Positions 1 to 8,978 of a DNA stretch of 64,000 nucleotides are shown piece after piece. The position numbers and the translations under genes were made by a program. The stretch is taken from positions 108,978 to 172,977 of the forward strand of contig NZ_JAGFNS010000020.1 of NCBI RefSeq assembly GCF_017592555.1, given 5' to 3'. Within the stretch, counting starts at the first letter, position 1. Every line of letters starts with the position of its first letter. This stretch comes from Actinoplanes flavus (GTDB lineage: Bacteria > Actinomycetota > Actinomycetes > Mycobacteriales > Micromonosporaceae). A model generated the notes under the pieces. It saw nothing but the letters and a program-made list of their open reading frames with translations. It did no database searches and was not told the origin of the DNA.

Positions 1-80
1 CACCACCGGGGGTTGCCCCCGCCCGGCCGGGGGGCCCCCCCCCCCCCCCCGGGGGGGGGGCCCCCCGCCCCCCACGCCTC
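1..80. other. low-complexity C/G runs at the contig end
   Basis: The first 80 bases are dominated by long uninterrupted runs of C and of G, with no coding signal. The later sequence has nothing similar. This is typical of an unpolished contig terminus, so the left boundary of the first gene cluster is probably an assembly break and not biological. Confidence 0.7.
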
Positions 81-104
81 GCCATGAACCGCACCTCACG
101 TGAA

Positions 105-932
105 TCAGGCGGAGCCCTCCCGCACCGCGGTGGCCACGATGGTGGTGAAGCGATTGACGAAGCTGCCGCCGATCGCGTCGATGGCCGCGCCGGTGCCGCT
201 CAGCACCTGCTCCAGAACGTCCGCGGGAAGCCGGGTGTGCAGCCCGGTCGTCGGCAGCTGGGCCAGCCACTCGTCGCGGGTGTAGCGCTGCTCCCACTCG
301 AACTGCCACTGCTCCGGCTCACCGAACCCGCCCACCTGACGCATGCCGTCGGCGGCTTTCTCGCCCAGGGCCGCATATCCCTGAGCGGCGGAGACGGCCG
401 CCCCGCGGGTGATCGGCGAGTCGGGCATGGCCCGGCGGTAGACCTCGGCGAGGGCGGCGTTGAGCTCGGGCGGTTGCTCGGCCGCGTTCCAGAACACCGC
501 CAGCCGGCCACCGGGCCGCAGCGCGGCGGCCGCCTTGGCGGCGCCGAGGACCGGGTCGACCCAGTGCCAGGTCTGCCCGGCGATGATCGCGTCGAACTGG
601 CGACCCCGAGGGTCCCAGGTCTCGATCGTCGAGACCTCGACCTCGATACCGGTCCGCCGCGCGAACTCGGCCATGCGCTCGTCGGGCTCGACCCCCAGCA
701 CCGAGCAGCCGGCCATCTGGAACTGCCGGGCGGCGATACCGGTGCCGATTCCGACGTCGAGGAAGCGCCGCCCGGGGCTGGCGGCGACGATCGCCTCGAC
801 CATGGCCTCGGGGTAACGGGGGCGAGTCCGGTCGTAGCGTTCGGCATCCACCCCGAACGACTCCGCCGCTTCCCTGGCCTGATGCGACTGGAGACCGGGG
901 GCGGGTGTGTTCCCAGATGATTGAGTGGTCAT
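105..932 (-). CDS. class I SAM-dependent methyltransferase (paralogue 1)
   Basis: A 275-residue methyltransferase of the small-molecule type. Motif I reads FLDVGIGTGIA near residue 55, followed by VLGVEPD (acidic residue for the SAM ribose) and the conserved block GQTWHWV with LRPGG. The opening RYDRTRPRYPEA is shared almost word for word with the methyltransferase at 8163-8978, so the two are recent paralogues bracketing the same locus. The ATG at 932 follows an AAGG-like site. The gene is divergent from the glycosyltransferase at 1105. The substrate cannot be read from sequence; O- or C-methylation of the cluster product is an inference. Confidence 0.85.
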   Translation of the reverse strand: MTTQSSGNTPAPGLQSHQAREAAESFGVDAERYDRTRPRYPEAMVEAIVAASPGRRFLDVGIGTGIAARQFQMAGCSVLGVEPDERMAEFARRTGIEVEVSTIETWDPRGRQFDAIIAGQTWHWVDPVLGAAKAAAALRPGGRLAVFWNAAEQPPELNAALAEVYRRAMPDSPITRGAAVSAAQGYAALGEKAADGMRQVGGFGEPEQWQFEWEQRYTRDEWLAQLPTTGLHTRLPADVLEQVLSGTGAAIDAIGGSFVNRFTTIVATAVREGSA

Positions 933-934
933 GC

Positions 935-961
935 GCCCACCTTATGTGGGCAATCGCCCAC
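935..961. promoter_or_regulatory. alternating GCCCAC/GTGGGC boxes in the divergent promoter region
   Basis: The boxes are GCCCAC (935-940), GTGGGC (946-951) and GCCCAC (956-961), so two overlapping inverted repeats with 5- and 4-nt spacers lie just upstream of the methyltransferase ATG at 932. A related TTGCCCAC box precedes the paralogous methyltransferase near 9001-9008. This suggests a shared operator, possibly for the TetR protein at 5149; binding is inference only. Confidence 0.4.
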
Positions 962-1104
962 TCGTCAATCGGGCACGGCGCACCACCGGCCATCGAAGCC
1001 GCCGGCACCCTCACAAATCGCGGATTGTCGCCCGTACCCGCCATCGGACAACGTGGATTGCGGCCACCACCCGCGTGCTCCCCCAGCCGAGAGAGGACAG
1101 TGCG

Positions 1105-2274
1105 ATGCGCATCCTTTTCATGCCGTTCTCGGCACCGTCGCACTACCTGCCGATGGTGCCTCTCCTCTGGGCCTTCCGCGCCGCGGGTCACCACACCCGC
1201 GTGGTCGGGCAACCCGCGATCGAATCCGCCGTCGTCGGATCGGGCACCCCGATGATCACCGTCGCCGCATCGTTCGACCTGCTCGCCGAGGCGCAGCGCG
1301 ACCGCGGACCGCTGAACAGCCCGGACAGCGACCCGATCGCACGATTCCGGGCCATGACCAAGGTCCACACCGCACTCGCCCGGACGATCACGGCCGACAC
1401 CGTCTCGCTCTGCCGCGACTGGCGCCCCGACCTCGTCGTGGGCGACCCGTTGATGCTGGCCGCGCCGATCGTCGCCGGCCACGCGGGGGTACCCCTGGTG
1501 AAGCAACTGTGGGGACCGGACATCATCCGGACCTTCGGCTACCCCGGCGCCGGTCAACCGCTCGACCAGTGGCCCGAATCGCTGCGCGACCTGCATGCCG
1601 CGTACGGGCTCGATCCACAGCCCGAGAGCGGCGCCGGCTCCGTCGACCCCTGCCCGCCGGGTCTACGCATCGGTGCGGCTCCGTCGCGGATCCCGATGCG
1701 GTACCTGCCGTACAACGGCGCGACCGTCGTCCCGCCCGATCTCCTGGCTCCCCCGAAGAAGCGGCGGGTCCTGGTCACCTGGGGAACCATGCTGATCCGC
1801 CGGGAAGGTCTCCTCGGCTTCCCGATCGCCGACGTGGTGAGCGCCCTGGAGGACTTCGACGTGGAGATCGTCCTGGCGGTAACCGGCCGCGACCGCGAAC
1901 TGACGCGCGACCTGCCCGCCACCGTCCGGGTCGCCGAACAGCTCCCGCTCGACGCGATCCTGCCCACCTGCGACGCGATCGTCCACCACGGCGGCGGTGG
2001 CACCCTGATGACCGCCGCCTGTCACGGTGTTCCGCAAGTGGCCATCACCGCGACGCCCGACGTGATGGCGTCCTGCGCCCCGATGGCCGCCGCCGGAGCC
2101 GGTTTCGAGATCCCCGTCGCCGCCGCCACCGCCGAACGGGTGACGTCGGCGATATCCGAGGTCCTCACCAACGAGCGGATCCGCTCGGCCGCGGACCACC
2201 TGCGCCACGACATGGCGGCGATGCCGGCGCCCTCCGAGGTGGTCGCACACCTGACCACGTCGGCACGACAGTGA
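1105..2274 (+). CDS. macrolide-type (EryCIII/MGT-like) glycosyltransferase
   Basis: A 389-residue GT-B enzyme of the GT1 family that transfers an activated sugar, often a deoxysugar, onto a natural-product acceptor. The N terminus MRILFMPFSAPSH with 'HYLPMVPL' is the acceptor-domain start. The C-terminal sugar-nucleotide signature is visible as VHHGGGGTLMTAACHGVPQ. ATG 1105 is chosen over upstream in-frame starts because GAGAGGA lies about 8 nt before it and the family begins here. It heads a plus-strand set with the P450 at 2353 and the serine hydrolase at 3559. The 3-dehydratase at 9662 suggests the donor is a dideoxysugar (inference). Confidence 0.88.
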   Translation: MRILFMPFSAPSHYLPMVPLLWAFRAAGHHTRVVGQPAIESAVVGSGTPMITVAASFDLLAEAQRDRGPLNSPDSDPIARFRAMTKVHTALARTITADTVSLCRDWRPDLVVGDPLMLAAPIVAGHAGVPLVKQLWGPDIIRTFGYPGAGQPLDQWPESLRDLHAAYGLDPQPESGAGSVDPCPPGLRIGAAPSRIPMRYLPYNGATVVPPDLLAPPKKRRVLVTWGTMLIRREGLLGFPIADVVSALEDFDVEIVLAVTGRDRELTRDLPATVRVAEQLPLDAILPTCDAIVHHGGGGTLMTAACHGVPQVAITATPDVMASCAPMAAAGAGFEIPVAAATAERVTSAISEVLTNERIRSAADHLRHDMAAMPAPSEVVAHLTTSARQ

Positions 2275-2352
2275 CCTACGGACGACGGATTCCGGGCGCG
2301 ATGGGCGTACGGAATCGCGGGTTTCGGTGATCACAGGAAGAGGTAACCCGTC

Positions 2353-3528
2353 ATGACCGCCCTGATCCAGCTTCCCCTCGACCCGCCGCACCCCGCACGC
2401 CCGCAGCACCACCTCCAGGCGATCCAGCGGCAGGCGCCGGTGCACCGGGTCCGCACCGCGGTGGGCCACCCGGCCTGGCTGGTGACCGGCTACGAGGAGA
2501 TCAAGGCGCTGCTGGCCGATCCCCGGCTGGGCCGCAGCCATCCCGACCCCGACAACGCCTCGCGCAGCGGTGAGTCGGCGCTCCTCGACGGGCCGCGGGG
2601 CGACCCCGAGACCGAGCACGCGTGGATCGCGCTGATGCGCTCGCGCCTGCAGCCCTTCTTCTCACCGCGACAGGTCCAGGCCATGCGACCGCGCGTCGAG
2701 ACCCTGACCAGCGGCCTGCTGGACCGGCTGGCCGAGCAGGGTCCTCCCGGAGACCTGGCCACGGCCCTGGCGCTCGCCCTCCCGCAGGAGGTGATCAACG
2801 AGCTGCTCGGTGTCCCCTTGGAGGACCGGGCCGCCCTGAACGGGTGGACGACGGCGATCAGTGACGCGGGCGACCGGCAACGATCGGCCGACGGCCTGGC
2901 CAGCCTGCACGCGTACGGCCGGGAGCTGGTGACCCACAAGCGCAAGCAACCGGGCGACGACCTGGTCTCCCGGCTGACCGACGACGAGACCCTGTCCGAC
3001 GAGCAGGTCGCCCAGCTCGCGATGGGCGTGCTCTTCGCCGGGTACGAGACGACCGCCGCCGCGCTCTGTGTGGGCACGGTGCTGTTGCTGGACGACCCCG
3101 AGCAGTGGCGGGCGCTTCGCGGCGATCCGGAGCTGGGGCCGGCGGCGGCGGAGGAGAGCCTGCGGGTGGTGAGCCGCCTGCTTCCGCCGAACATCCGCTA
3201 CGCCCGCGAGGACCTGCGGATCGCCGGGGCCGCGGTCCGCAGCGGCGACCTGGTGATGCTCGACATGTACGCCGCGGCCCACGACGAGAGGATCTTCCCG
3301 GAACCCGACCGGTTCGACGTGACCCGCGAGAACAACCCGCATCTCTGCTTCGGTTTCGGCCTGCGCTACTGCATCGGCGCGCCGCTGGCCCGGCTCGAGC
3401 TGCAGACCGCCTTCGGCCAGCTGACCCAGCGGTTCCCCGAGATGCGCCTGACGATGCCGGCGAAGGACCTGATCGTACGCCGGGCGTCGTTCGCCGCCAT
3501 TCCCGAGTCCATCCCCGTCACCTGGTGA
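2353..3528 (+). CDS. cytochrome P450 (CYP), tailoring type
   Basis: A 391-residue soluble bacterial P450. The I-helix oxygen-activation motif is FAGYETTAA, the ExxR motif is ESLR, and the heme loop is FGFGLRYCIGAPLAR with the axial cysteine. The usual His of FGxGxHxC is Arg here, a known variation. GGAAGAGG precedes the ATG. It lies 78 nt after the glycosyltransferase and 30 nt before the serine hydrolase, so it is probably co-transcribed. Expected to need a separate ferredoxin and reductase, none of which is encoded in the window. The substrate is unknown. Confidence 0.9.
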   Translation: MTALIQLPLDPPHPARPQHHLQAIQRQAPVHRVRTAVGHPAWLVTGYEEIKALLADPRLGRSHPDPDNASRSGESALLDGPRGDPETEHAWIALMRSRLQPFFSPRQVQAMRPRVETLTSGLLDRLAEQGPPGDLATALALALPQEVINELLGVPLEDRAALNGWTTAISDAGDRQRSADGLASLHAYGRELVTHKRKQPGDDLVSRLTDDETLSDEQVAQLAMGVLFAGYETTAAALCVGTVLLLDDPEQWRALRGDPELGPAAAEESLRVVSRLLPPNIRYAREDLRIAGAAVRSGDLVMLDMYAAAHDERIFPEPDRFDVTRENNPHLCFGFGLRYCIGAPLARLELQTAFGQLTQRFPEMRLTMPAKDLIVRRASFAAIPESIPVTW

Positions 3529-3558
3529 CCCGGTGCGCGCGGATCGAGAGGAATCTCC

Positions 3559-5013
3559 GTGACCCTGTCGTGGGACGTGCTGCGCGACGGTATCGACCGG
3601 ATCGCCCCGGAGGTGCTGGCGACCACCAGCACGCCCGGAGCCCTGATCAGCATCGGCATGACCGGACGGAGCCCGCTGACCCTCGCGTACGGCGTGGCCG
3701 ACGTGGAAACCGGCGCTCCGGTGACCGCGTCGCACACCATGCGGGTCGGCAGCCTGGGAAAGGTCGTGGTGGCCACCGCGATCGCCGCTCTGGTCCGCTC
3801 CGGCGACCTCGACCTGGACGACCCGATCGACAAGCACCTGCCGTTCCCGGTCGTCAATCCGAAGGGCGGCACGATCACCCTGACCAAGGCACTGGCCATG
3901 CTCACCGGCGCGGTCACGGACGGGTACGACTGGGTCGAACGGCCCGAACCGGCGATGAGGTACATCGAACGCGAACTCGAGCGTGGCGTGGTCCACGAGT
4001 ACGGCACCGGCGCGCCCCGGTTCGTCACCTCGGCCGACGACGCCGGCTGGAGTTCGTCGTCGTTCATGTACCAGGTGGCCGCGCTGACCGCCGAGGCCGT
4101 GACCGGGATGCCCCTGGGCCGTTACGCGCAGGAGGAGATCCTGGACCCGCTGGGCCTGCGGGACACCGCCTGGCTGGACAGTCCCCACTGGGACGACGTG
4201 CGGTCCCGTTGCACCCGGGGCCACATGGTCTTCGGCGACCGCGCCGTCCCGCTGCCGTGGCACGAGTGCGGCACCTACCACTCCGTGGGGGCGGTCACGA
4301 CCCCGGCCGACTTCACCACGCTGATGCTCGCGCTGACCGGCCCCGACGGCCACTTCCGCGGTGAGGTCGCCCAGACGGTGCTCCAGCCGCGTACGGCCGG
4401 CCGGAACGGCACGCGGGTCGGCTTCGGAGTCCGGCTGGCCGGAACTCCGGGCGCGGCGGACCACTGCGTCAGCTCGGTGGGCCACTACGCGTTCGGATGG
4501 TGGGCCGTCTCGCTCGCCTATCCGCACGCCGCGGAACCCTTCTGCGTCACGGTGTGCACGAATCTCGCGGATCAGCGGGACGTCTTCAACCCACCCGAGC
4601 AGTATTCGTTCGGCATCCTCGCCTACGAGATCGCGAACTGGATCCTCAGCGGCGCCGTCGACGTCCGTAGCCTGGCCACCCACGCCGCGTCGAGCTCGTA
4701 CGTGATGGGCCTCGTCGCCGCCGACAGGTTCGCCGGCCTGATGGGCGCGCACCTGGACGAACACCAGGTCGCCGAGCTGGCCAGGGGGTCGCGGCCGATC
4801 GGGCGGCCGTCCGTCGCGGAGTTCGACGAGAGCCGGTTCGCCGAAGGTTTCCTGGACATGCAGGCCGCGGTACGTGACGGGCGCATCGACGAGTTCCTGG
4901 CCGGGCAGTGCCCGGTCGGCGGGCTGTTCCGCAAGCTCACGCGCAAGCAGTGGGGAGCCAAGAATTTCGAGGATCCGGCACCGGTGCGGTTCTGGATGGA
5001 CAGGCGCCCTTAG
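3559..5013 (+). CDS. serine hydrolase of the beta-lactamase/PBP-like superfamily
   Basis: A 484-residue protein with the SxxK nucleophile motif SLGK at residues 65-68 and a candidate second-motif tyrosine at 171 (YQV). The core matches class C-like esterases and transacylases (IAALVRSGDLDLDDPI). No signal peptide is seen, so it is cytoplasmic, which argues against a cell-wall PBP. About 110 C-terminal residues extend beyond the catalytic core. It starts at GTG with GAGAGGA upstream and is the last gene of the plus-strand set. Members in metabolite clusters hydrolyse esters or amides or transfer acyl groups; which one applies here is not visible. Confidence 0.8.
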   Translation: MTLSWDVLRDGIDRIAPEVLATTSTPGALISIGMTGRSPLTLAYGVADVETGAPVTASHTMRVGSLGKVVVATAIAALVRSGDLDLDDPIDKHLPFPVVNPKGGTITLTKALAMLTGAVTDGYDWVERPEPAMRYIERELERGVVHEYGTGAPRFVTSADDAGWSSSSFMYQVAALTAEAVTGMPLGRYAQEEILDPLGLRDTAWLDSPHWDDVRSRCTRGHMVFGDRAVPLPWHECGTYHSVGAVTTPADFTTLMLALTGPDGHFRGEVAQTVLQPRTAGRNGTRVGFGVRLAGTPGAADHCVSSVGHYAFGWWAVSLAYPHAAEPFCVTVCTNLADQRDVFNPPEQYSFGILAYEIANWILSGAVDVRSLATHAASSSYVMGLVAADRFAGLMGAHLDEHQVAELARGSRPIGRPSVAEFDESRFAEGFLDMQAAVRDGRIDEFLAGQCPVGGLFRKLTRKQWGAKNFEDPAPVRFWMDRRP

Positions 5014-5148
5014 CCGGTCAGCGGTGGTTTCCGGCCGCCCGTCACCTTCCGGTCGGCGCTTACCCCGGAGGTATGATATCGGTGCCCCGCGCAGGGGCTT
5101 TCGATCACTCGTTGGCCAAGCGCCAGGCGAGGGTGTGAGGGGGCGCAG

Positions 5149-5736
5149 TTGCCGACAGGTGTTTCGATCCGTGACGTACGCGAGCATCTGTTCAGCGCAG
5201 CCGAGAGGGTTCTCCTCCGGGACGGGCCGAACGCCCTGACCAGCCGGGCGCTCACCACCGAGGCGGGTGTCGCCAAGGGCGTCCTGCACCGGCACTTCAC
5301 CGATTTCGACGCGTTCCTGGCCGAGTTCGTGATGAACCGCGTCCAGCAGATGGACTCCCGGGCCGCGGCTCTGCGTGACGCCGTCGGCAGCGGCACCATC
5401 GTCGACAACCTCACCCAGACCCTGACGGCCCTGTTCGAGTCGGTCGCGGTCGCGGTCGTCGCCCTCATCACCTTCCGCGACGAGCTCCGTGACCGGCTGC
5501 GCGACACCTGGCCGGCGGGAGTCCCCGTTCTCACCGAGGCGGCCACGATGATCGGCGACTATCTCGCCGCGGAACGCGACCGGGGGCGCCTGCCCGCCGG
5601 CGCCGAGGTCGAGATCATCGGCTTCACCCTGATCGGGGCGGGCCACCTGCTGTACGCGGACCGGAAAGGCGGCCGTCCCGAGGTCGACGCGGTCCGGAAG
5701 ATGGTCACGACGGTCCTGGGCGACGCCGTCCGGTGA
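5149..5736 (+). CDS. TetR/AcrR-family transcriptional regulator
   Basis: A 195-residue repressor-type regulator. The N-terminal helix-turn-helix is clear: ALTSRALTTEAGVAKGVLHRHF at about residues 28-49, with the TetR-typical K-G-x-x-x-x-H-F recognition helix. The C-terminal ligand domain is family-variable. It starts at TTG 5149 with GTGAGGGGG a few nt upstream. A TATGAT hexamer at 5072-5077 could be its -10 element. It sits in the middle of the cluster, facing the minus-strand operon at 5752-8978, and is the natural pathway-specific regulator. Its ligand is unknown. Confidence 0.85.
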   Translation: MPTGVSIRDVREHLFSAAERVLLRDGPNALTSRALTTEAGVAKGVLHRHFTDFDAFLAEFVMNRVQQMDSRAAALRDAVGSGTIVDNLTQTLTALFESVAVAVVALITFRDELRDRLRDTWPAGVPVLTEAATMIGDYLAAERDRGRLPAGAEVEIIGFTLIGAGHLLYADRKGGRPEVDAVRKMVTTVLGDAVR

Positions 5737-5751
5737 CCGGTGCGCCGGGCC

Positions 5752-6597
5752 TCACGCCGGTCCGCTGAGCACCCGGTGCAGGAGGCGGGCGAATTCCCGC
5801 GGCTCCTGCTGAAACCCCGTGTGCCCGCCGGGGAAGTCGAGCATGCGGGTGCCGAGCCGATCGGCGAGGGCCGCCGCGGTCCGGTGCGCCAGTTCCCCAC
5901 GCGACGTGCTTCCCCCGGCCACCACGATCCGGGTGGGCGACTCCCGCAGGGCGGTCATGTCGGGGCGACAGCCGACGATGGGGCGCAGCAGGTGCCGGAA
6001 GAACCGGTCGAGAATGGCGCGCACATCGGCCGGTGCGGTGAACGTCGCCGGGGCGGCTGATCCGCCGCGGGCGCTGGGCGGCTGCGAGAAGCGCTCGATT
6101 CCGGTGACGGCGGCGTACCTCTTCAGGGCCGCCTCACGACCGGCGCTGACATAGGTGTCGCACACCTCGTCGATCGCCGCTCGTACCTCATCGCGGTCCG
6201 GAAGCAACTCCGGCAGCGGTGGCTCGTGGGCCACGAAAGTGATCACCTGGCCGGGGTGCCGGGCGACCAGGGCGAGCCCGGTGACGGCCCCACCGCTGCT
6301 GCCGAACAGATGCGCCGGGCCGTCGCCGAGGGCCGTCAGCAGCCGGTGCAGGTCGTCGGCCAACAGCTCCGGGGGCGTCGCCCGCGCCGGATCGTCGACA
6401 CCGCTGCGGAACGTACCGCGCGGGTCGTAGCTCACGACGGTGTAGTGCTCGGCCAGCAGCGGAGCGAGCTCGGCGAATCCCCCGGCGCCCATCGGCACAC
6501 CGTTCAGCACCAGCACCGGGCCGGTCCCCCGCACCTCGTAGTACAGGCGTGCGCCCGGTACCGGCAGGGAACCGGTGCGCGGCTCGTCGATCGGCAC
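5752..6597 (-). CDS. alpha/beta hydrolase
   Basis: A 281-residue alpha/beta hydrolase. The oxyanion region reads VLNGVPMGAGGF, the nucleophile elbow is FGSSGGAVTG with the central Ser, and the catalytic His is in the late FPGGHTGFQ motif. It is the last gene of a four-gene minus-strand operon (methyltransferase, carrier protein, P450, hydrolase), 35 nt after the P450 stop. In such cassettes a hydrolase can release a carrier-bound substrate, like a type II thioesterase, but an ester hydrolase role is equally possible. Confidence 0.82.
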   Translation of the reverse strand: MPIDEPRTGSLPVPGARLYYEVRGTGPVLVLNGVPMGAGGFAELAPLLAEHYTVVSYDPRGTFRSGVDDPARATPPELLADDLHRLLTALGDGPAHLFGSSGGAVTGLALVARHPGQVITFVAHEPPLPELLPDRDEVRAAIDEVCDTYVSAGREAALKRYAAVTGIERFSQPPSARGGSAAPATFTAPADVRAILDRFFRHLLRPIVGCRPDMTALRESPTRIVVAGGSTSRGELAHRTAAALADRLGTRMLDFPGGHTGFQQEPREFARLLHRVLSGPA

Positions 6598-6632
6598 GTA
6601 CGGTCTCCTTCACTCGTGCCCCGGTATCGTGA

Positions 6633-7838
6633 TCAGGCCCAGCGCACGTCCAGCGGAAGCCGTCGGGCTCCGAAGATTCCCCGCGCGTCGTGGTGTTCGG
6701 CCCCGTCACCGACCGAGATCTCACTCCAGCGGGCGAGGATCTTCTCCATCGCGATCCGGACCTCCAGACGGGCCAGCGGTGCCCCGAGGCAGAAGTGGAT
6801 GCCGTGCCCGAAGCTCAGGTGCGGGTTGGGCGTACGCCGGATGTCGAAGCGATCCGGCTCGGCGAATCGCCGCTCGTCCCGGTTGGCCGAGGCCAGCCAC
6901 GCGAGGACGATCTGGCCGGCCGGTACGGTGTGCTCGCCGATCCGGACGTCTCTGGTGGTTCTGCGCATGCTCGGCGCCAGCGGGGTGCGGTACCGCAGCA
7001 CCTCTTCGATGGCGCCGGGCAGCGCGGCGGGATCCGCGCGCAGGGCGGCGGCGGCCTCCGGGTGCTCGTCGAGGCACAGGATGACGTTGCTCAGCAGCGC
7101 CGTGGTCGTGATGTGACCGGCCAGCAACAGCAGTCCCACGAACCCGATGATCTCCTCGTCGTCCAGACGCTGCCCGTCCAGCTCGGCGGCCACGAGCTTG
7201 CTGGTGAGGTCGTCGGTGGGGTGGGCCCGGCGGCGGCGGATGTGATCCAGGCAGTAGGCGTTCATCTCGCGCATCACCACGGCCATGGCCCGCGTCCGCT
7301 CCGCGTTCGGGATGAACCCCGTCTGGCTCTCCGGAGCGACCAGGGAGTCGGCCCACCGCCCGAACATCGGACGGTCCTCGGGTGGGATACCGAGAAGCTG
7401 CGCGATCACGATCACCGGCAGCGGATACGCGAGATCCGCGACCAGGTCGACCCTCGGCGCGCCGGCCATGGCGTCCAGCAGTTCGTCGGCGATGACGTCG
7501 ATACGGTCCGCGAGGTCGGCGACGACGCGCGGGGTGAAGGCCTTGCTCGCCAGGTTGCGGAGTTTGCGGTGCTGGGGCGGGTCCTTGCGCAGGACGTTGC
7601 CCTTGATGAAGCGGTCGACGTCCTCCTGGGCCGGCATGAGCGAACTGAACTCGGAGGAGAACGTCGCGGAGTCGGACAGGATCCGCTCCACGTCCGCGCT
7701 GCCGAAGACGTGCCAGACGCCGGCCTGCTCGTCGTGGCTGACCGGCTCGGTCGCCCGCATCCGCCGGAACCAGGCGAGCACCGACGCGGCGTCACCGGAC
7801 TGGCCGGCGAGTCCCACCCCTTGCTCGGTATCGGTCAT
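6633..7838 (-). CDS. cytochrome P450 with a non-acidic I-helix motif (AGHITT)
   Basis: A 401-residue P450. The heme loop is FGHGIHFCLGAPLAR, ExxR is EEVLR, and KDPPQHRKLR marks the C-helix. The I-helix motif reads LLAGHITTTAL: the position normally held by Asp or Glu before Thr is Ile, so proton delivery may differ from the plus-strand P450 at 2353. It lies 50 nt after the carrier-protein gene in the same operon, an arrangement seen where P450s oxidise carrier-tethered amino or acyl groups. That assignment is inference. Confidence 0.9.
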   Translation of the reverse strand: MTDTEQGVGLAGQSGDAASVLAWFRRMRATEPVSHDEQAGVWHVFGSADVERILSDSATFSSEFSSLMPAQEDVDRFIKGNVLRKDPPQHRKLRNLASKAFTPRVVADLADRIDVIADELLDAMAGAPRVDLVADLAYPLPVIVIAQLLGIPPEDRPMFGRWADSLVAPESQTGFIPNAERTRAMAVVMREMNAYCLDHIRRRRAHPTDDLTSKLVAAELDGQRLDDEEIIGFVGLLLLAGHITTTALLSNVILCLDEHPEAAAALRADPAALPGAIEEVLRYRTPLAPSMRRTTRDVRIGEHTVPAGQIVLAWLASANRDERRFAEPDRFDIRRTPNPHLSFGHGIHFCLGAPLARLEVRIAMEKILARWSEISVGDGAEHHDARGIFGARRLPLDVRWA

Positions 7839-7888
7839 CGTGGTCCTCTTCCCGGGGTCTGCGGGCGGTCGTGGCGGGGCCCCATCGG

Positions 7889-8152
7889 CTAGGGCTCGGT
7901 GGGCGCCGCCGCACGGGCGAGCGATCGCAGGGAGCTGTAGGCGCTGGGCGGATCGTCGGCGTCCCAGTGGGGGTGGAACTCCGCCTCGATCCGGTCGAGC
8001 AATGACAACAGGGTCAGCGAGTCGACCCCGAGGTTCAGCAGCGAGGCGTCACTGTCCAGCGACTCCTCGGCGGGATGCTCGTCCCACACCTCGATGAGCA
8101 GGGCTCGGAGCCGGGTGAGGACCATGTCGTGCGCGGCGTCCTGGGTGGTCAT
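7889..8152 (-). CDS. stand-alone acyl/peptidyl carrier protein
   Basis: An 87-residue carrier protein. The phosphopantetheine attachment motif is NLGVDSLTLLSLL, with the serine in the centre, about residue 45. The protein is acidic and helical with no other domain. Its start is 10 nt downstream of the methyltransferase stop and it is followed by the P450, so the three are probably translated from one message. No condensing enzyme, adenylation domain or ketosynthase is present, so the loading enzyme must be encoded elsewhere, perhaps beyond the left contig end. Confidence 0.88.
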   Translation of the reverse strand: MTTQDAAHDMVLTRLRALLIEVWDEHPAEESLDSDASLLNLGVDSLTLLSLLDRIEAEFHPHWDADDPPSAYSSLRSLARAAAPTEP

Positions 8153-8162
8153 CGGATCGTCC

Positions 8163-8978
8163 TCACTCGGGATTCCGGACCGCGCTCACGGCGATGGTGG
8201 TGTAGCGCATCTCGAAGCCGCCTCCCATCGCGTCGATGGCCGCACCGATGCCGGCCTGGACCTCCTCCACCACGGCGACGGGGTACTGGCCGTGGTCGCC
8301 GTGGGTGGGCAACTGGTCCAGCCACTCGTCCCGGCGGTAGGACCTGCTCCAGTCGAAACGCCACTCCTGCGTCTCGCCGAACGCGCCGGTCGTCCGCATG
8401 CCGTCCGCGGCCTTGTCGCACAACATGACGTAGCCGTCGATGGCGTTCGCCGTCCACTGGCGGGCCACGAGCGAATCGGGCAGCACCCGGCGGTAGACCT
8501 CACCGAAGGCCCGCAGCACCTCGGGCGAGGGGAGTTCGGCATTCCAGAACACCGAGACCCGCCCGCCGGGGCGCAGTGCCCGCGCCGCCTTGCCCGCTCC
8601 GGCGACCGGGTTCAGCCAATGCCACGTCTGCCCGGAGACGACCGCGTCGAAGGTCCGGCCGGCCGGGTCCCAGTCCTCGAAGGCCGCGACCTCCACGTCG
8701 GTTCCGCGCTGCCGGGCGAAGGCGGCCATCCGGGGGTCCACTTCGACACCGAGTACGGTGTGACCGGCCGCCTGGAATTGCCGGCTCACGATGCCCGTAC
8801 CGCAGCCGACGTCGACGATGTCGAGCTTCGTGCCATTCCCGGTGATCCGGTTCACCAGAGCCTCGGGATAGCGCGGCCGGGTCCGGTCGTAGCGTTCGGG
8901 ATCCGATCCGAACGCTTCCGCCACCTGCCGGTGCCGGTGCAGTTCGTTCTCGGAGAGGCGTACTCGCGGAGAGGGCAC
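8163..8978 (-). CDS. class I SAM-dependent methyltransferase (paralogue 2)
   Basis: About 271 residues, closely similar to the methyltransferase at 105-932 through RYDRTRPRYPEA, VDVGCGTGIVSRQFQ, GQTWHWL and LRPGGRVSVFWN. Start choice is uncertain. GTG 8978 has AGGAAA about 8 nt upstream; ATG 8987 abuts that site; and TTG 9008 falls in a TTGCCCAC box that is non-coding upstream of paralogue 1, so it is rejected. It leads the four-gene operon with carrier protein, P450 and hydrolase. Two near-identical methyltransferases suggest two methylations on one product or substrates of similar shape. Confidence 0.82.
   Translation of the reverse strand: MPSPRVRLSENELHRHRQVAEAFGSDPERYDRTRPRYPEALVNRITGNGTKLDIVDVGCGTGIVSRQFQAAGHTVLGVEVDPRMAAFARQRGTDVEVAAFEDWDPAGRTFDAVVSGQTWHWLNPVAGAGKAARALRPGGRVSVFWNAELPSPEVLRAFGEVYRRVLPDSLVARQWTANAIDGYVMLCDKAADGMRTTGAFGETQEWRFDWSRSYRRDEWLDQLPTHGDHGQYPVAVVEEVQAGIGAAIDAMGGGFEMRYTTIAVSAVRNPE

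Noticed and set aside
2662..5646. 994-residue open frame on the minus strand
   Set aside because: It is antisense to the P450, serine hydrolase and TetR genes. Its His/Arg/Gly/Pro-rich translation is the usual shadow of GC-rich coding on the other strand.
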